Below, piece after piece: positions 52,809 through 61,652 of a stretch of DNA of 64,000 bases (its first letter is position 1; each line of letters opens with the position of its first letter). The translations under genes were made by a program, and so were the position numbers. Origin of the DNA: Salipiger abyssi. Lineage in GTDB: Bacteria > Pseudomonadota > Alphaproteobacteria > Rhodobacterales > Rhodobacteraceae. Below the pieces are notes generated by a model, which was given only the letters and a program-made list of their open reading frames with translations, was not told the origin of the DNA and ran no database searches. The stretch is from the NCBI RefSeq assembly GCF_001975705.1, contig NZ_CP015092.1, positions 92,354 through 156,353 on the forward strand, written 5' to 3'.

Positions 52809-54458
52809 TCACCATCTCTCCACCTTGAACAATGGGCGCGATGTATCACCCGTATCGATCGCGCGCAGCCCTTCGGTTGTTGAGACGGCCGAGTTGGCGC
52901 CCTCCAATGTCCCTTTTCTTTCACGGGATCGGCGTTCGGCCCTCGTCAGGCTCCGGCTTTCAGACTCGATTTGGCGTTGCTGTCGGATCAGCTCAGCCAG
53001 GACCAGCTCATTGGACCCGGACTTGCCAAGGGCACGGGCATTCCTCATGGCTTCGCGATATTCCCAGAGCGACACAGGCGGAATTTCCAGGTTTCGGTAC
53101 CGAGCTTCGACGTATCGGTCATTATCCAGTTCGACCCAGATCACCGAGAGGTCGCGAGGGTCGTAGCGGACGACCACCTTTCCATCCCCGCGCCCGATGT
53201 GGCCTGCAAGCGCATCGGACCAGTACCGTATCTGGAACAGATGGATGCCGTCACGCCTGACCTTGCGCAGTTCACTTGGCAGAAAGCTCACCCGAAAGGC
53301 TTCAATCTCGAAGGGGATATCGCCCATCATTTGCTCTGAGAGCGCCTCCCATTTGGCAACGGGCGTGCAGCCAAGACTTGAATGAATGCTGTTGTTGTAG
53401 CGGCAGATTTCCAGAGCAAACCAGCGATCGAAGTCGCTTAAGGTCATCGTGGCCATGCCCTCGGCGTCATAGTCGCCCTTGGCCACGACCGAGGATTGCG
53501 TTGTTCCAGGCAACAGGTGCACGGCCCCCATCATCGTGCCGATCAATCGTTCGATGTGCCCTCCGAAATGAGGACTGCCTGGCGGCCGATAGACCAGATC
53601 GATCCCCCATTCTGCACATGCCGACCGAAAGGCATGCGACCGGAAATCGCGCCCGTTATCGACGTGGATGCTATGCGGTTTACCCTGCGCGGGCCAAGGA
53701 ACATTGCGCACCAATTCCGCCAGAAGTTCCGCCTTGGGGGCCACAGCCTGTGTCAGGCAAAGCGCCACCGACAGACGCGAAGGTGCCTCGAGAGAGGTGT
53801 AATATCCGGTCACCATCCGCGTTGCGACGTCGATCGCCAGCGTGACCCAAGGCCGCCCAATTGGTTTGCGTTCAAAACTGTCGACGAGAATGATGTCCGC
53901 AGGCGTATGGTCGATTTGCACGACCTCCAGTGGCCGGTTTGCCTTGTTGTCGCCTACGACCGGCGCAAATTTCTGGCGGGCCGCCTTTGCGCCTTCGCGT
54001 GCCTTGGCAATTTCACGGGCATCCATTGCATCCAGCCTGCGCTGAACCGTCCGACGTGTCGGCGGTTGCAAGCCCTGCTGCCAGCACGCGCTTCGGATTT
54101 CTGTCACGATGCGCGACAGGCTTGGGCGTTCCCGCCGTAAGAAATAACGGCGAAGATGTTCTTCGATCACCGCTTCCACCTTGCCGGATATCAAGGTTGT
54201 ACCAGTCGGGCGGCCCCGTTTCCGAGAAGCCAGCGCGCTGGTGCGCCCACCCTCTTCGGCCAGACGCTTTATCCAGCGCCAGACAGTCGCCCTGCTGACA
54301 CCAAGCTCCCAAACGGCGTCATTGATGCCACTTTCCAGACTGCCAGTTCCTTTGAGATATGCCTGAACAAGCGGACGCAGAACGGCCGCCCTGCGCGCCT
54401 CCTCAGCACCAGCGGCAACGAAGTCTTCGCGATCATCATCCATCAATATTTGCCACAC
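52809..54458 (-). CDS. tniA: TniA/TnsB-like DDE transposase (copy 1)
   Basis: 549 aa (GTG start; ATG 5 codons in). Helix-turn-helix VSRATVWRWIKRLAEEG, rve core with catalytic D (VVQIDHTP), D (HVDNGRDF) and E (FGGHIERLIGT), and a Mu-type C-terminal domain. Identical to copy 2. Confidence 0.95.
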   Translation of the reverse strand: MWQILMDDDREDFVAAGAEEARRAAVLRPLVQAYLKGTGSLESGINDAVWELGVSRATVWRWIKRLAEEGGRTSALASRKRGRPTGTTLISGKVEAVIEEHLRRYFLRRERPSLSRIVTEIRSACWQQGLQPPTRRTVQRRLDAMDAREIAKAREGAKAARQKFAPVVGDNKANRPLEVVQIDHTPADIILVDSFERKPIGRPWVTLAIDVATRMVTGYYTSLEAPSRLSVALCLTQAVAPKAELLAELVRNVPWPAQGKPHSIHVDNGRDFRSHAFRSACAEWGIDLVYRPPGSPHFGGHIERLIGTMMGAVHLLPGTTQSSVVAKGDYDAEGMATMTLSDFDRWFALEICRYNNSIHSSLGCTPVAKWEALSEQMMGDIPFEIEAFRVSFLPSELRKVRRDGIHLFQIRYWSDALAGHIGRGDGKVVVRYDPRDLSVIWVELDNDRYVEARYRNLEIPPVSLWEYREAMRNARALGKSGSNELVLAELIRQQRQIESESRSLTRAERRSRERKGTLEGANSAVSTTEGLRAIDTGDTSRPLFKVERW

Positions 54459-54589
54459 GAAGCTGCGAACCCTGTCTCAGGTTTAAGGGCAAAAATATCG
54501 GATTTAAAGGCAAAATATCATATTTAAGGGCAAAGCAAGGCCGTTGATTTCGTTGGATTTCTCATCTCACAATTAAGGGCTACGCGACA

Positions 54590-55534
54590 CTTCTGGAACG
54601 GGAAAACGTGCTGCGCCGGGATGGTGTCATGGAAGCGGAACCGGTCAGCGAGCGGTTCCATTATCATGAGGGCGCGGTGCGGGCGATGGAAGGGACAATC
54701 CGTCAGGAGATGCGCGCAGACGGCCTGACAGTGCAGCAGATCGAGGACCGGGACTGGGAGGTTGTCTCGCGGGCGGAGCGCCGGATCGAGGCGGAGCAGC
54801 GCGCGTATCTCGAGGCACACCCGGACCTGCTCGCACGTCCTGGCGATGTGATCGACCGGTCTGAACCCTACAGGGAGAGCATTACCGATGCGGCCCGCGC
54901 CAGCGAGATCACCCGCGAAGTCGACCGGATCATGGAGGGACGCGACCTCCGCACCCCCGTTGCGGATGCCGTCGCAGATGACTTCCGAGCGCGTTATCCG
55001 GACATGCCGGCCCATCTCGCCCGCGGGCTTGGCGCGACCTACGCGGCCGTCGTCGAGATCCGGGACACGGAGGTCATCAATCAGGTCCGCCGCGAAACCG
55101 AGATGCGCGACGGGCTCGGGTCAGGCACGCGCGACGACATCCTCGCAACCCGCGATGAAACTGCGTCGCAGTCTGACCGTGCCGACCGCCTCGCAGACGA
55201 GATTGCGCGTGTTCTGGACCATGAGCGGGCCGGGGAATTGTCCGCGCCCTTCGAGACCGAGGCGGAGCGGGACGCTTTCCGGGGCGAGATCGCGCGGGTG
55301 CTGGATGACCCTCAACTTGAGAGGCTCACATCTGGCGATGCCGATGCGCTGGAAAAGGTTCTCGAGGACCGCCTCGACCGGCTCTATGTCGCCAAGGTCT
55401 ACCTGCAATCGGATGCAGCGACGTCCAACACGGAGGCCTTGCGCCAGGTGGTCGATGATCTTGCCGACACCGAATATGAAAAACACCGCACCGCTGACGT
55501 GGATGGCGAGACCGAGCGGGGCCAGGTCCATTGA
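54590..55534 (+). pseudogene. Conjugative relaxase, C-terminal fragment
   Basis: Open in frame from the transposon edge (LLERENVLRRDG) to a stop at 55534, 314 residues of charged helical sequence (ERRIEAEQRAYLEAHPDLLA, ARYPDMPAHLARGLGATYAA). No N-terminal relaxase motifs are present. It is followed directly by a TraG-like start, which suggests a TraA-type relaxase. N-terminal half removed by copy 1. Confidence 0.6.
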
Positions 55535-55542
55535 GCGCCGCC

Positions 55543-55738
55543 ATGGGAAAAACGCGGATCGCTACGGGTGTGCTGCTCGTGACGCTGGTGACCGGGGCCA
55601 TGGGCTATACCATCGCCTCGGCGGTGCTGACCTACCAGGATCTCGGGTTCGGGGCCGAGATCGACTTTGCCTATATCGCGCAGAACTACATGGCGATCCT
55701 CGATCGCCGCCCGGAGGACGCGCAACTTATTCACCTGA
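55543..55738 (+). pseudogene. TraG/VirD4-like coupling protein, N-terminal fragment
   Basis: MGKTRIATGVLLVTLVTGAM begins a typical membrane-anchored coupling protein; about 65 codons remain before copy 2 at 55739, where sequence becomes transposon end. ATPase domain missing. Confidence 0.6.
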
Positions 55739-55745
55739 TGTCGCG

Positions 55746-55854
55746 TAGCCCTTAATTGTGAGATGAGAAATCCAACGAAATCAACGGCCTTGCTTTGCCC
55801 TTAAATATGATATTTTGCCTTTAAATCCGATATTTTTGCCCTTAAACCTGAGAC
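55746..55854 (+). repeat. Array of four ~19-bp end repeats (tniA side)
   Basis: Starts 55746, 55795, 55815, 55836; consensus TTGCCCTTAAATNTGAKAT. The last three are ~20 bp apart. They lie between the transposon tip and tniA. The other end holds two inverted copies (59178-59196, 59219-59237). Like Tn7-type TnsB sites. Copy 1 has the same set. Confidence 0.85.
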
Positions 55855-55869
55855 AGGGTTCGCAGCTTC

Positions 55870-57519
55870 GTGTGGCAAATATTGATGGATGATGATCGCG
55901 AAGACTTCGTTGCCGCTGGTGCTGAGGAGGCGCGCAGGGCGGCCGTTCTGCGTCCGCTTGTTCAGGCATATCTCAAAGGAACTGGCAGTCTGGAAAGTGG
56001 CATCAATGACGCCGTTTGGGAGCTTGGTGTCAGCAGGGCGACTGTCTGGCGCTGGATAAAGCGTCTGGCCGAAGAGGGTGGGCGCACCAGCGCGCTGGCT
56101 TCTCGGAAACGGGGCCGCCCGACTGGTACAACCTTGATATCCGGCAAGGTGGAAGCGGTGATCGAAGAACATCTTCGCCGTTATTTCTTACGGCGGGAAC
56201 GCCCAAGCCTGTCGCGCATCGTGACAGAAATCCGAAGCGCGTGCTGGCAGCAGGGCTTGCAACCGCCGACACGTCGGACGGTTCAGCGCAGGCTGGATGC
56301 AATGGATGCCCGTGAAATTGCCAAGGCACGCGAAGGCGCAAAGGCGGCCCGCCAGAAATTTGCGCCGGTCGTAGGCGACAACAAGGCAAACCGGCCACTG
56401 GAGGTCGTGCAAATCGACCATACGCCTGCGGACATCATTCTCGTCGACAGTTTTGAACGCAAACCAATTGGGCGGCCTTGGGTCACGCTGGCGATCGACG
56501 TCGCAACGCGGATGGTGACCGGATATTACACCTCTCTCGAGGCACCTTCGCGTCTGTCGGTGGCGCTTTGCCTGACACAGGCTGTGGCCCCCAAGGCGGA
56601 ACTTCTGGCGGAATTGGTGCGCAATGTTCCTTGGCCCGCGCAGGGTAAACCGCATAGCATCCACGTCGATAACGGGCGCGATTTCCGGTCGCATGCCTTT
56701 CGGTCGGCATGTGCAGAATGGGGGATCGATCTGGTCTATCGGCCGCCAGGCAGTCCTCATTTCGGAGGGCACATCGAACGATTGATCGGCACGATGATGG
56801 GGGCCGTGCACCTGTTGCCTGGAACAACGCAATCCTCGGTCGTGGCCAAGGGCGACTATGACGCCGAGGGCATGGCCACGATGACCTTAAGCGACTTCGA
56901 TCGCTGGTTTGCTCTGGAAATCTGCCGCTACAACAACAGCATTCATTCAAGTCTTGGCTGCACGCCCGTTGCCAAATGGGAGGCGCTCTCAGAGCAAATG
57001 ATGGGCGATATCCCCTTCGAGATTGAAGCCTTTCGGGTGAGCTTTCTGCCAAGTGAACTGCGCAAGGTCAGGCGTGACGGCATCCATCTGTTCCAGATAC
57101 GGTACTGGTCCGATGCGCTTGCAGGCCACATCGGGCGCGGGGATGGAAAGGTGGTCGTCCGCTACGACCCTCGCGACCTCTCGGTGATCTGGGTCGAACT
57201 GGATAATGACCGATACGTCGAAGCTCGGTACCGAAACCTGGAAATTCCGCCTGTGTCGCTCTGGGAATATCGCGAAGCCATGAGGAATGCCCGTGCCCTT
57301 GGCAAGTCCGGGTCCAATGAGCTGGTCCTGGCTGAGCTGATCCGACAGCAACGCCAAATCGAGTCTGAAAGCCGGAGCCTGACGAGGGCCGAACGCCGAT
57401 CCCGTGAAAGAAAAGGGACATTGGAGGGCGCCAACTCGGCCGTCTCAACAACCGAAGGGCTGCGCGCGATCGATACGGGTGATACATCGCGCCCATTGTT
57501 CAAGGTGGAGAGATGGTGA
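55870..57519 (+). CDS. tniA: TniA/TnsB-like DDE transposase (copy 2)
   Basis: 549 aa, identical to 52809-54458. GTG start at 55870 or ATG 55885. Promoter would overlap the end-repeat array, allowing self-repression. Confidence 0.95.
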   Translation: MWQILMDDDREDFVAAGAEEARRAAVLRPLVQAYLKGTGSLESGINDAVWELGVSRATVWRWIKRLAEEGGRTSALASRKRGRPTGTTLISGKVEAVIEEHLRRYFLRRERPSLSRIVTEIRSACWQQGLQPPTRRTVQRRLDAMDAREIAKAREGAKAARQKFAPVVGDNKANRPLEVVQIDHTPADIILVDSFERKPIGRPWVTLAIDVATRMVTGYYTSLEAPSRLSVALCLTQAVAPKAELLAELVRNVPWPAQGKPHSIHVDNGRDFRSHAFRSACAEWGIDLVYRPPGSPHFGGHIERLIGTMMGAVHLLPGTTQSSVVAKGDYDAEGMATMTLSDFDRWFALEICRYNNSIHSSLGCTPVAKWEALSEQMMGDIPFEIEAFRVSFLPSELRKVRRDGIHLFQIRYWSDALAGHIGRGDGKVVVRYDPRDLSVIWVELDNDRYVEARYRNLEIPPVSLWEYREAMRNARALGKSGSNELVLAELIRQQRQIESESRSLTRAERRSRERKGTLEGANSAVSTTEGLRAIDTGDTSRPLFKVERW

Positions 57520-57520
57520 A

Positions 57521-58402
57521 TTGAGGGCAGGAAAAACAGAGGAAGACGGTCGGATCACCCTCATTCAATCGGATATCTGGATTGGCTTTCCGCGGGCCGA
57601 ACAAGTTCTGGACCGTTTGCAGTGTATGATCGAAGCGCCAAGGCAAACCCGTATGCCTGGCCTTCTTGTGCATGGCGCGTCCGGGATCGGAAAGACGATG
57701 ATCGCCCGCAATCTTTCGCGCAGATATGCACCGGAATATGACCCAGCATCGGGAATTACGCGAACGCCGCTGTTACTGTTACAAGCACCACCAGCTCCCG
57801 ACGAACGACGGTTCTATCTGCACATCCTGGCGACCGTCGGGGCACCGGCCACGGCACTGAGCGCGCGCGCTCAAAATGTGGCCTCCCTCGAAGTCCGTGT
57901 CGTCGCGCTCTTGCGCGACCTTGGCCTGCGGATGATCATGATCGACGAAGTCCACAACCTCTTGGCCGGGACCCACCGCGAACAGCGCCGCTTTCTCAAT
58001 GTTCTGCGGTATCTCAGCAATGAACTCGAAGTGTCGCTGGTCTGCCTGGGGGTCAGCGAGGCCGTCGATGCCATCCGTGGTGATATCCAGCTTGCCAGGC
58101 GGCTGGACGAACATCACCTTCCAAACTGGCGCGACGACGCCGAGTTCTCGGACATGATCCAGACACTCATCGCGGCAATGCCCCTCGAGAAGAAATCCAA
58201 TCTGAAGGTCAAGTCACTAAAGCAGATACTTGCGCTGACCGGCGGGGTGACCTCGCGCATCTTCGCCCTGATCAAGGATCTTTCCATCGACGCCATTGTC
58301 ACAGGTGATGAATGCATCACCGATGACGCAATCGCAAAATGGACGCCGGTTTGGTCGCGCCATGCGAACCCCCATCGGCGGCTCGAGAAGTCCGGGGTGT
58401 GA
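57521..58402 (+). CDS. tniB: TniB/TnsC-like AAA+ ATPase (copy 2)
   Basis: 293 aa, TTG start 1 bp after the tniA stop. Walker A HGASGIGKT, Walker B MIMIDEVHN, sensor region LVCLGVSEAVDAI. Identical to copy 1. Confidence 0.92.
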   Translation: MRAGKTEEDGRITLIQSDIWIGFPRAEQVLDRLQCMIEAPRQTRMPGLLVHGASGIGKTMIARNLSRRYAPEYDPASGITRTPLLLLQAPPAPDERRFYLHILATVGAPATALSARAQNVASLEVRVVALLRDLGLRMIMIDEVHNLLAGTHREQRRFLNVLRYLSNELEVSLVCLGVSEAVDAIRGDIQLARRLDEHHLPNWRDDAEFSDMIQTLIAAMPLEKKSNLKVKSLKQILALTGGVTSRIFALIKDLSIDAIVTGDECITDDAIAKWTPVWSRHANPHRRLEKSGV

Positions 58403-59190
58403 AGCCGCACCCGCTGCCCAAGACTGTCGCGCCGCTGCCCGACGAGTTGTTGTCAGGTTGGTTGTCTAGGCTGGCGGCGGCCAACTACTGTGATGATGCG
58501 GAACTACTGGCTCATCTCAGAATCGATACCGCGCATGGCACCGCCTTGAACTTCAACGTCGACGCGGCTGCGGCGGCGAAGATTGCCAACGCCGCACGGA
58601 TTGACCCAGATGTTGTGCGATCTTTGACCTTCCCAGCAATGACGACACGAGAAGCCTCGCTGACGGCCCAGATACCATTCCAGCATTGCCTGCAATGTTC
58701 CAGAGAGGGCCTTTCGCTCAAGCATTGGAGGCGAGCCTGGGCATTCGACTGCCAGGTTTGTGGGACGAGACTTGTGCCGACGCTCGGCAAGGCCAGTGGC
58801 GAACAGATGCCCGAAAAGCTGATAAATCGTGCGCGCAACGGCGCCGCGCGGCTTGAATACGCCGCGCGATTACGCAGCTCCAAGCAATTTCGGCGCGCAA
58901 TGCGCGCGGTCACCTTTGCCATATCATTAAAGGCCTTCCGCGGAGATCCGTTATACGCTCTTCAGGGCCACAGGCTGGAAGTAAGGCTGTTTGGCCTTGC
59001 TGCAATTGATGCAGCCCAATCCCGTCCACTGGTCAAAGCGGCCATCTCAAGCTCCGGCATCGACGACTATGCAAGGGTTGCTCTATTGCGCGCCTTCGAT
59101 AAGGAGCCACGTCTGCTTGCCGCGGTTGTTTACATCGCCCGGCAGCGCGCGAAAAGCATAGGCGCGATGGCAGTGGAATCTCATAATTAA
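58399..59190 (+). CDS. tniQ: TniQ-family transposition protein (copy 2)
   Basis: 263 aa, GTG overlapping tniB stop (GTGA). Same TniQ and zinc motifs as copy 1. Ends CAT AAT TAA within an end repeat. Confidence 0.9.
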   Translation: MKPHPLPKTVAPLPDELLSGWLSRLAAANYCDDAELLAHLRIDTAHGTALNFNVDAAAAAKIANAARIDPDVVRSLTFPAMTTREASLTAQIPFQHCLQCSREGLSLKHWRRAWAFDCQVCGTRLVPTLGKASGEQMPEKLINRARNGAARLEYAARLRSSKQFRRAMRAVTFAISLKAFRGDPLYALQGHRLEVRLFGLAAIDAAQSRPLVKAAISSSGIDDYARVALLRAFDKEPRLLAAVVYIARQRAKSIGAMAVESHN

Positions 59191-59218
59191 GGGCAAAAAA
59201 TATCCCCGAACGCGTCGT

Positions 59219-59237
59219 GTCTCAGATTTAAGGGCAA
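59219..59237 (-). repeat. Terminal end repeat, tniQ side
   Basis: TTGCCCTTAAATCTGAGAC on the minus strand, one of two repeats at this end; the other is 59178-59196. Confidence 0.8.
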
Positions 59238-59244
59238 CGCGACA

Positions 59245-60684
59245 CCCGTCGAGGCCCAGCCCCTCGGTCACGCGCTCGGCCACGTCCGCGCGGTCGCCAG
59301 TAGCCAAAAGGATGCGCGCGATCCCTTGACGGCGCAGACCGTCCAGCATGGCACCCGCTCCCTCGCGCAGCGGGTCGGACATGACGAGGTGCCCGGCCAT
59401 GTGACCGTCAACTGCCACTGCGACAAGGACCGATCCGGCGCCCTTGGCGGGGTGATCGCCCACCATCCGCCCGACACGGGACGCCACGAAGCCGTCGCCG
59501 CCGACGATCACCTCGCGGTCCTCCACACGACCCAAGACCCCTTCGCCCGGGATCTCAGCCACTTCTGTCGGAACGGGCAGTGTGAAGCCCCGCGCCTTTG
59601 CGGCAGCGACGATGGCCTGCGCCACGGGGTGTTTCGATGCCTGATCGAGCGCGGCGGCAAGGCGGAGGATGTCGTCCTCGCCCATGCCACTCGCGCTGTC
59701 GACCGACATGATCTGCGGACGGCCATCCGTCAGCGTCCCCGTTTTGTCGAGGATCAGCGTGCGGATCCGCGCCATCGTCTCGAGCGGCCCTGCGCCCTTG
59801 ATCAGCACGCCAAAATGCGCCGCACGCGAGAGACCCGCCACCAGCGCGACCGGCACGGCAAGGATCAGCGGACAGGGCGTGGCGACCACCAGCACGGCGA
59901 CCGCGCGGATCGGATCGCCGGTGAACCACCAGGCCGCAAGGGCGATGCTGACGGTGACGGCCAGAAACCCCAGCGACCAGCGGTCCGCCAGCCGGGACAT
60001 CGGCGCTTTGGAGGCCTGCGCTTCCTCGACCAGGCGAACGATCCCGGCATAGGTGCTGTCCTTGGCTTCGCGCGTCGCCGTCAGGTCGAAGGCCTCGCCC
60101 GCATTGGTCGAGCCGCTCATGGCGTCGGCCCCGCGCGCCAGCCGGACTGGCAGGGACTCGCCGGTCAGCGCCGAGGTGTCGAGGAAGGCCGTGTCGGAGG
60201 CCACTGTGCCGTCTACCGGCACCACGTCGCCCTGCCGGATCAGCAGGCGATCACCGGGGGCGAGTTCGTCGAGCGGCACCTCCTCCAGCGCACCGTTGCG
60301 GTGCCGGGTCGCGGTCCGGGGCACGCGGGACAGGAGGTCCTGCATCGACCGACGGGCGCGGCCCTCTGCGAAGGCTTCGAGGAAGGTGCCGCCCGAATAC
60401 ATCACCGCAACGACCGCCGCTGCGAGCGTCTCGCCGAAGACGAGCGCCGCGGTCATGGAGAGCGCGGCGACGATATCGAGGCCCACCTCGCCGCGCCCAA
60501 TGCTCCGGACGATTTCGACCACAAGCGCTGCGAGCGCGGGAACAACTCCTGCAATCCAGATCAGGTTCGCGATCTCTGGTTGGCCCGCAAGGTAGAATGC
60601 GAGTCCCACGATCAGCCCGGTTGCGGCCATCAGCAGGAGTGCGGTCTTGAAGCGATCGGTACGGGTCTGTTCCATGCGGCTCAT
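59245..60684 (-). pseudogene. P1B-type metal ATPase truncated by transposon copy 2
   Basis: 480 codons: six helices, actuator TGE (ALTGESL), TPCPLILAVPVAL in the transport helix, DKTGTLTDG, KHPVAQAI. It ends at ATGDRADVAERVTEGLGLDG; GDGxNDxP and the last helices are absent. No HMA domain. The TPC motif is not the CPC of copper pumps; the iron-type operon suggests Fe or another divalent metal. Overlaps apbE by 4 bp. Confidence 0.88.
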
Positions 60685-61652
60685 CTTCCCCCGGCTGAGG
60701 CGATTGCCGCTGGTTCTTCGGAAAAAAGACGCCCGACTCCCACGCCCATTGCATTCCCTTCATCATCGCGCAGAAGAAACAGGGCGTCGAGTCCACGTTG
60801 TCTTGCGAGGTCCGCACCCCTCTCCGCACCGAGCACCATCAGCGCCGTCGCCCAGGCGTCGGCCTCGGCACAGGTGCGGGCCACGACGGTGACGGAGGCG
60901 GGCGGCGCGATCAGCGGCGCGCCACGTCTCGGATCCATGGTATGCGACAGGCGGCGCCCATGCACCTCGACCCAATGGCGGTAGTCACCGGAGGTCGCGA
61001 CGGCGGCGTCCTGCAGCGCCAGAACCGATTGCGGCGTCCGGCGATCAGGGTCCGGCGCTTCTACCGCGATGATCCATGCCTCGCCATCGGGGCGCAGGCC
61101 CATGGAACGCATCTCACCGTCGATGCCGACAAGGGCGTCGGCAATCCCATGATCGCGCAAGGTCTCGGCGAGCCGGTCGACGCCATAGCCCTTGGCGATG
61201 CCGTTCAGATCCAGCGCAATGGGCGCGGTCTTGCGCAGCTGGATTCCGTCGATTTCCAGCATCTCATGCGCCGGGCGGCGGGGCGCGGCCATGGCGGCGC
61301 GGATGCCCTCGGGCGCGGCGGCCCCGGGCCCGAAGCCCCAGGCCGTCACCGCATCGCCCATGCCGATATCGAAGGCCCCGCCCGAGGCGCGCCCGATCTC
61401 GAGCCCGAGGCTCAAAACAGCCCGCAGTTGCTCCGGCACCACCACCCAATCGCCCACCGGCGCCGCATTGATCCGCATGAGCGCGCTCTCCGCGTTCCAC
61501 GTCGACATCTGCGTGTCCACGTCTTCCACGGCCGCCTGCAGCGCGGAGCGGATCGGGGCCGCGTCGAAGTCCGGCCGCGCGAAAAAAAGCGCCGACCAGC
61601 GCGTTCCCATGGTGGGGCCGTTCAGGGCGATGCGCGCGCGCTCAGTAGACAT
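60681..61652 (-). CDS. apbE: FAD:protein FMN transferase ApbE
   Basis: 323 aa from the ATG at 61652. TMGTRWSALFF, LDLNGIAKGYGVDRL, SGDYRHWVEVHGRRLSHTMDPRRG are ApbE signatures. It attaches FMN covalently to Thr/Ser of target flavoproteins. Operon with the PepSY reductase, whose flavin domain may be the target or neighbour. Confidence 0.95.
   Translation of the reverse strand: MSTERARIALNGPTMGTRWSALFFARPDFDAAPIRSALQAAVEDVDTQMSTWNAESALMRINAAPVGDWVVVPEQLRAVLSLGLEIGRASGGAFDIGMGDAVTAWGFGPGAAAPEGIRAAMAAPRRPAHEMLEIDGIQLRKTAPIALDLNGIAKGYGVDRLAETLRDHGIADALVGIDGEMRSMGLRPDGEAWIIAVEAPDPDRRTPQSVLALQDAAVATSGDYRHWVEVHGRRLSHTMDPRRGAPLIAPPASVTVVARTCAEADAWATALMVLGAERGADLARQRGLDALFLLRDDEGNAMGVGVGRLFSEEPAAIASAGGR

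Larger units (their letters stand above)
51084..54589 (-). mobile_element. tniABQ transposon, copy 1 (3506 bp)
   Basis: Ends TGTCGCGTTGCCCTTAA (51084) and inverted TGTCGCGTAGCCCTTAA (to 54589). Contains only tniA, tniB, tniQ; no resolvase or cargo. Same length as copy 2 and identical wherever compared. Flanks are CAAGG and CTTCT, so no 5-bp duplication. It truncates a relaxase gene on its right. Confidence 0.9.
55739..59244 (+). mobile_element. tniABQ transposon, copy 2 (3506 bp)
   Basis: Inverted copy of 51084-54589. Flanks CCTGA and CCCGT, no target duplication. Interrupts TraG on the left and the P1B ATPase on the right. Confidence 0.92.

Noticed and set aside
59083..59244. C-terminal 54 residues of the open P1B ATPase frame
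   Set aside because: They are translated from transposon end sequence and do not match ATPases; the true gene stops matching at 59245.
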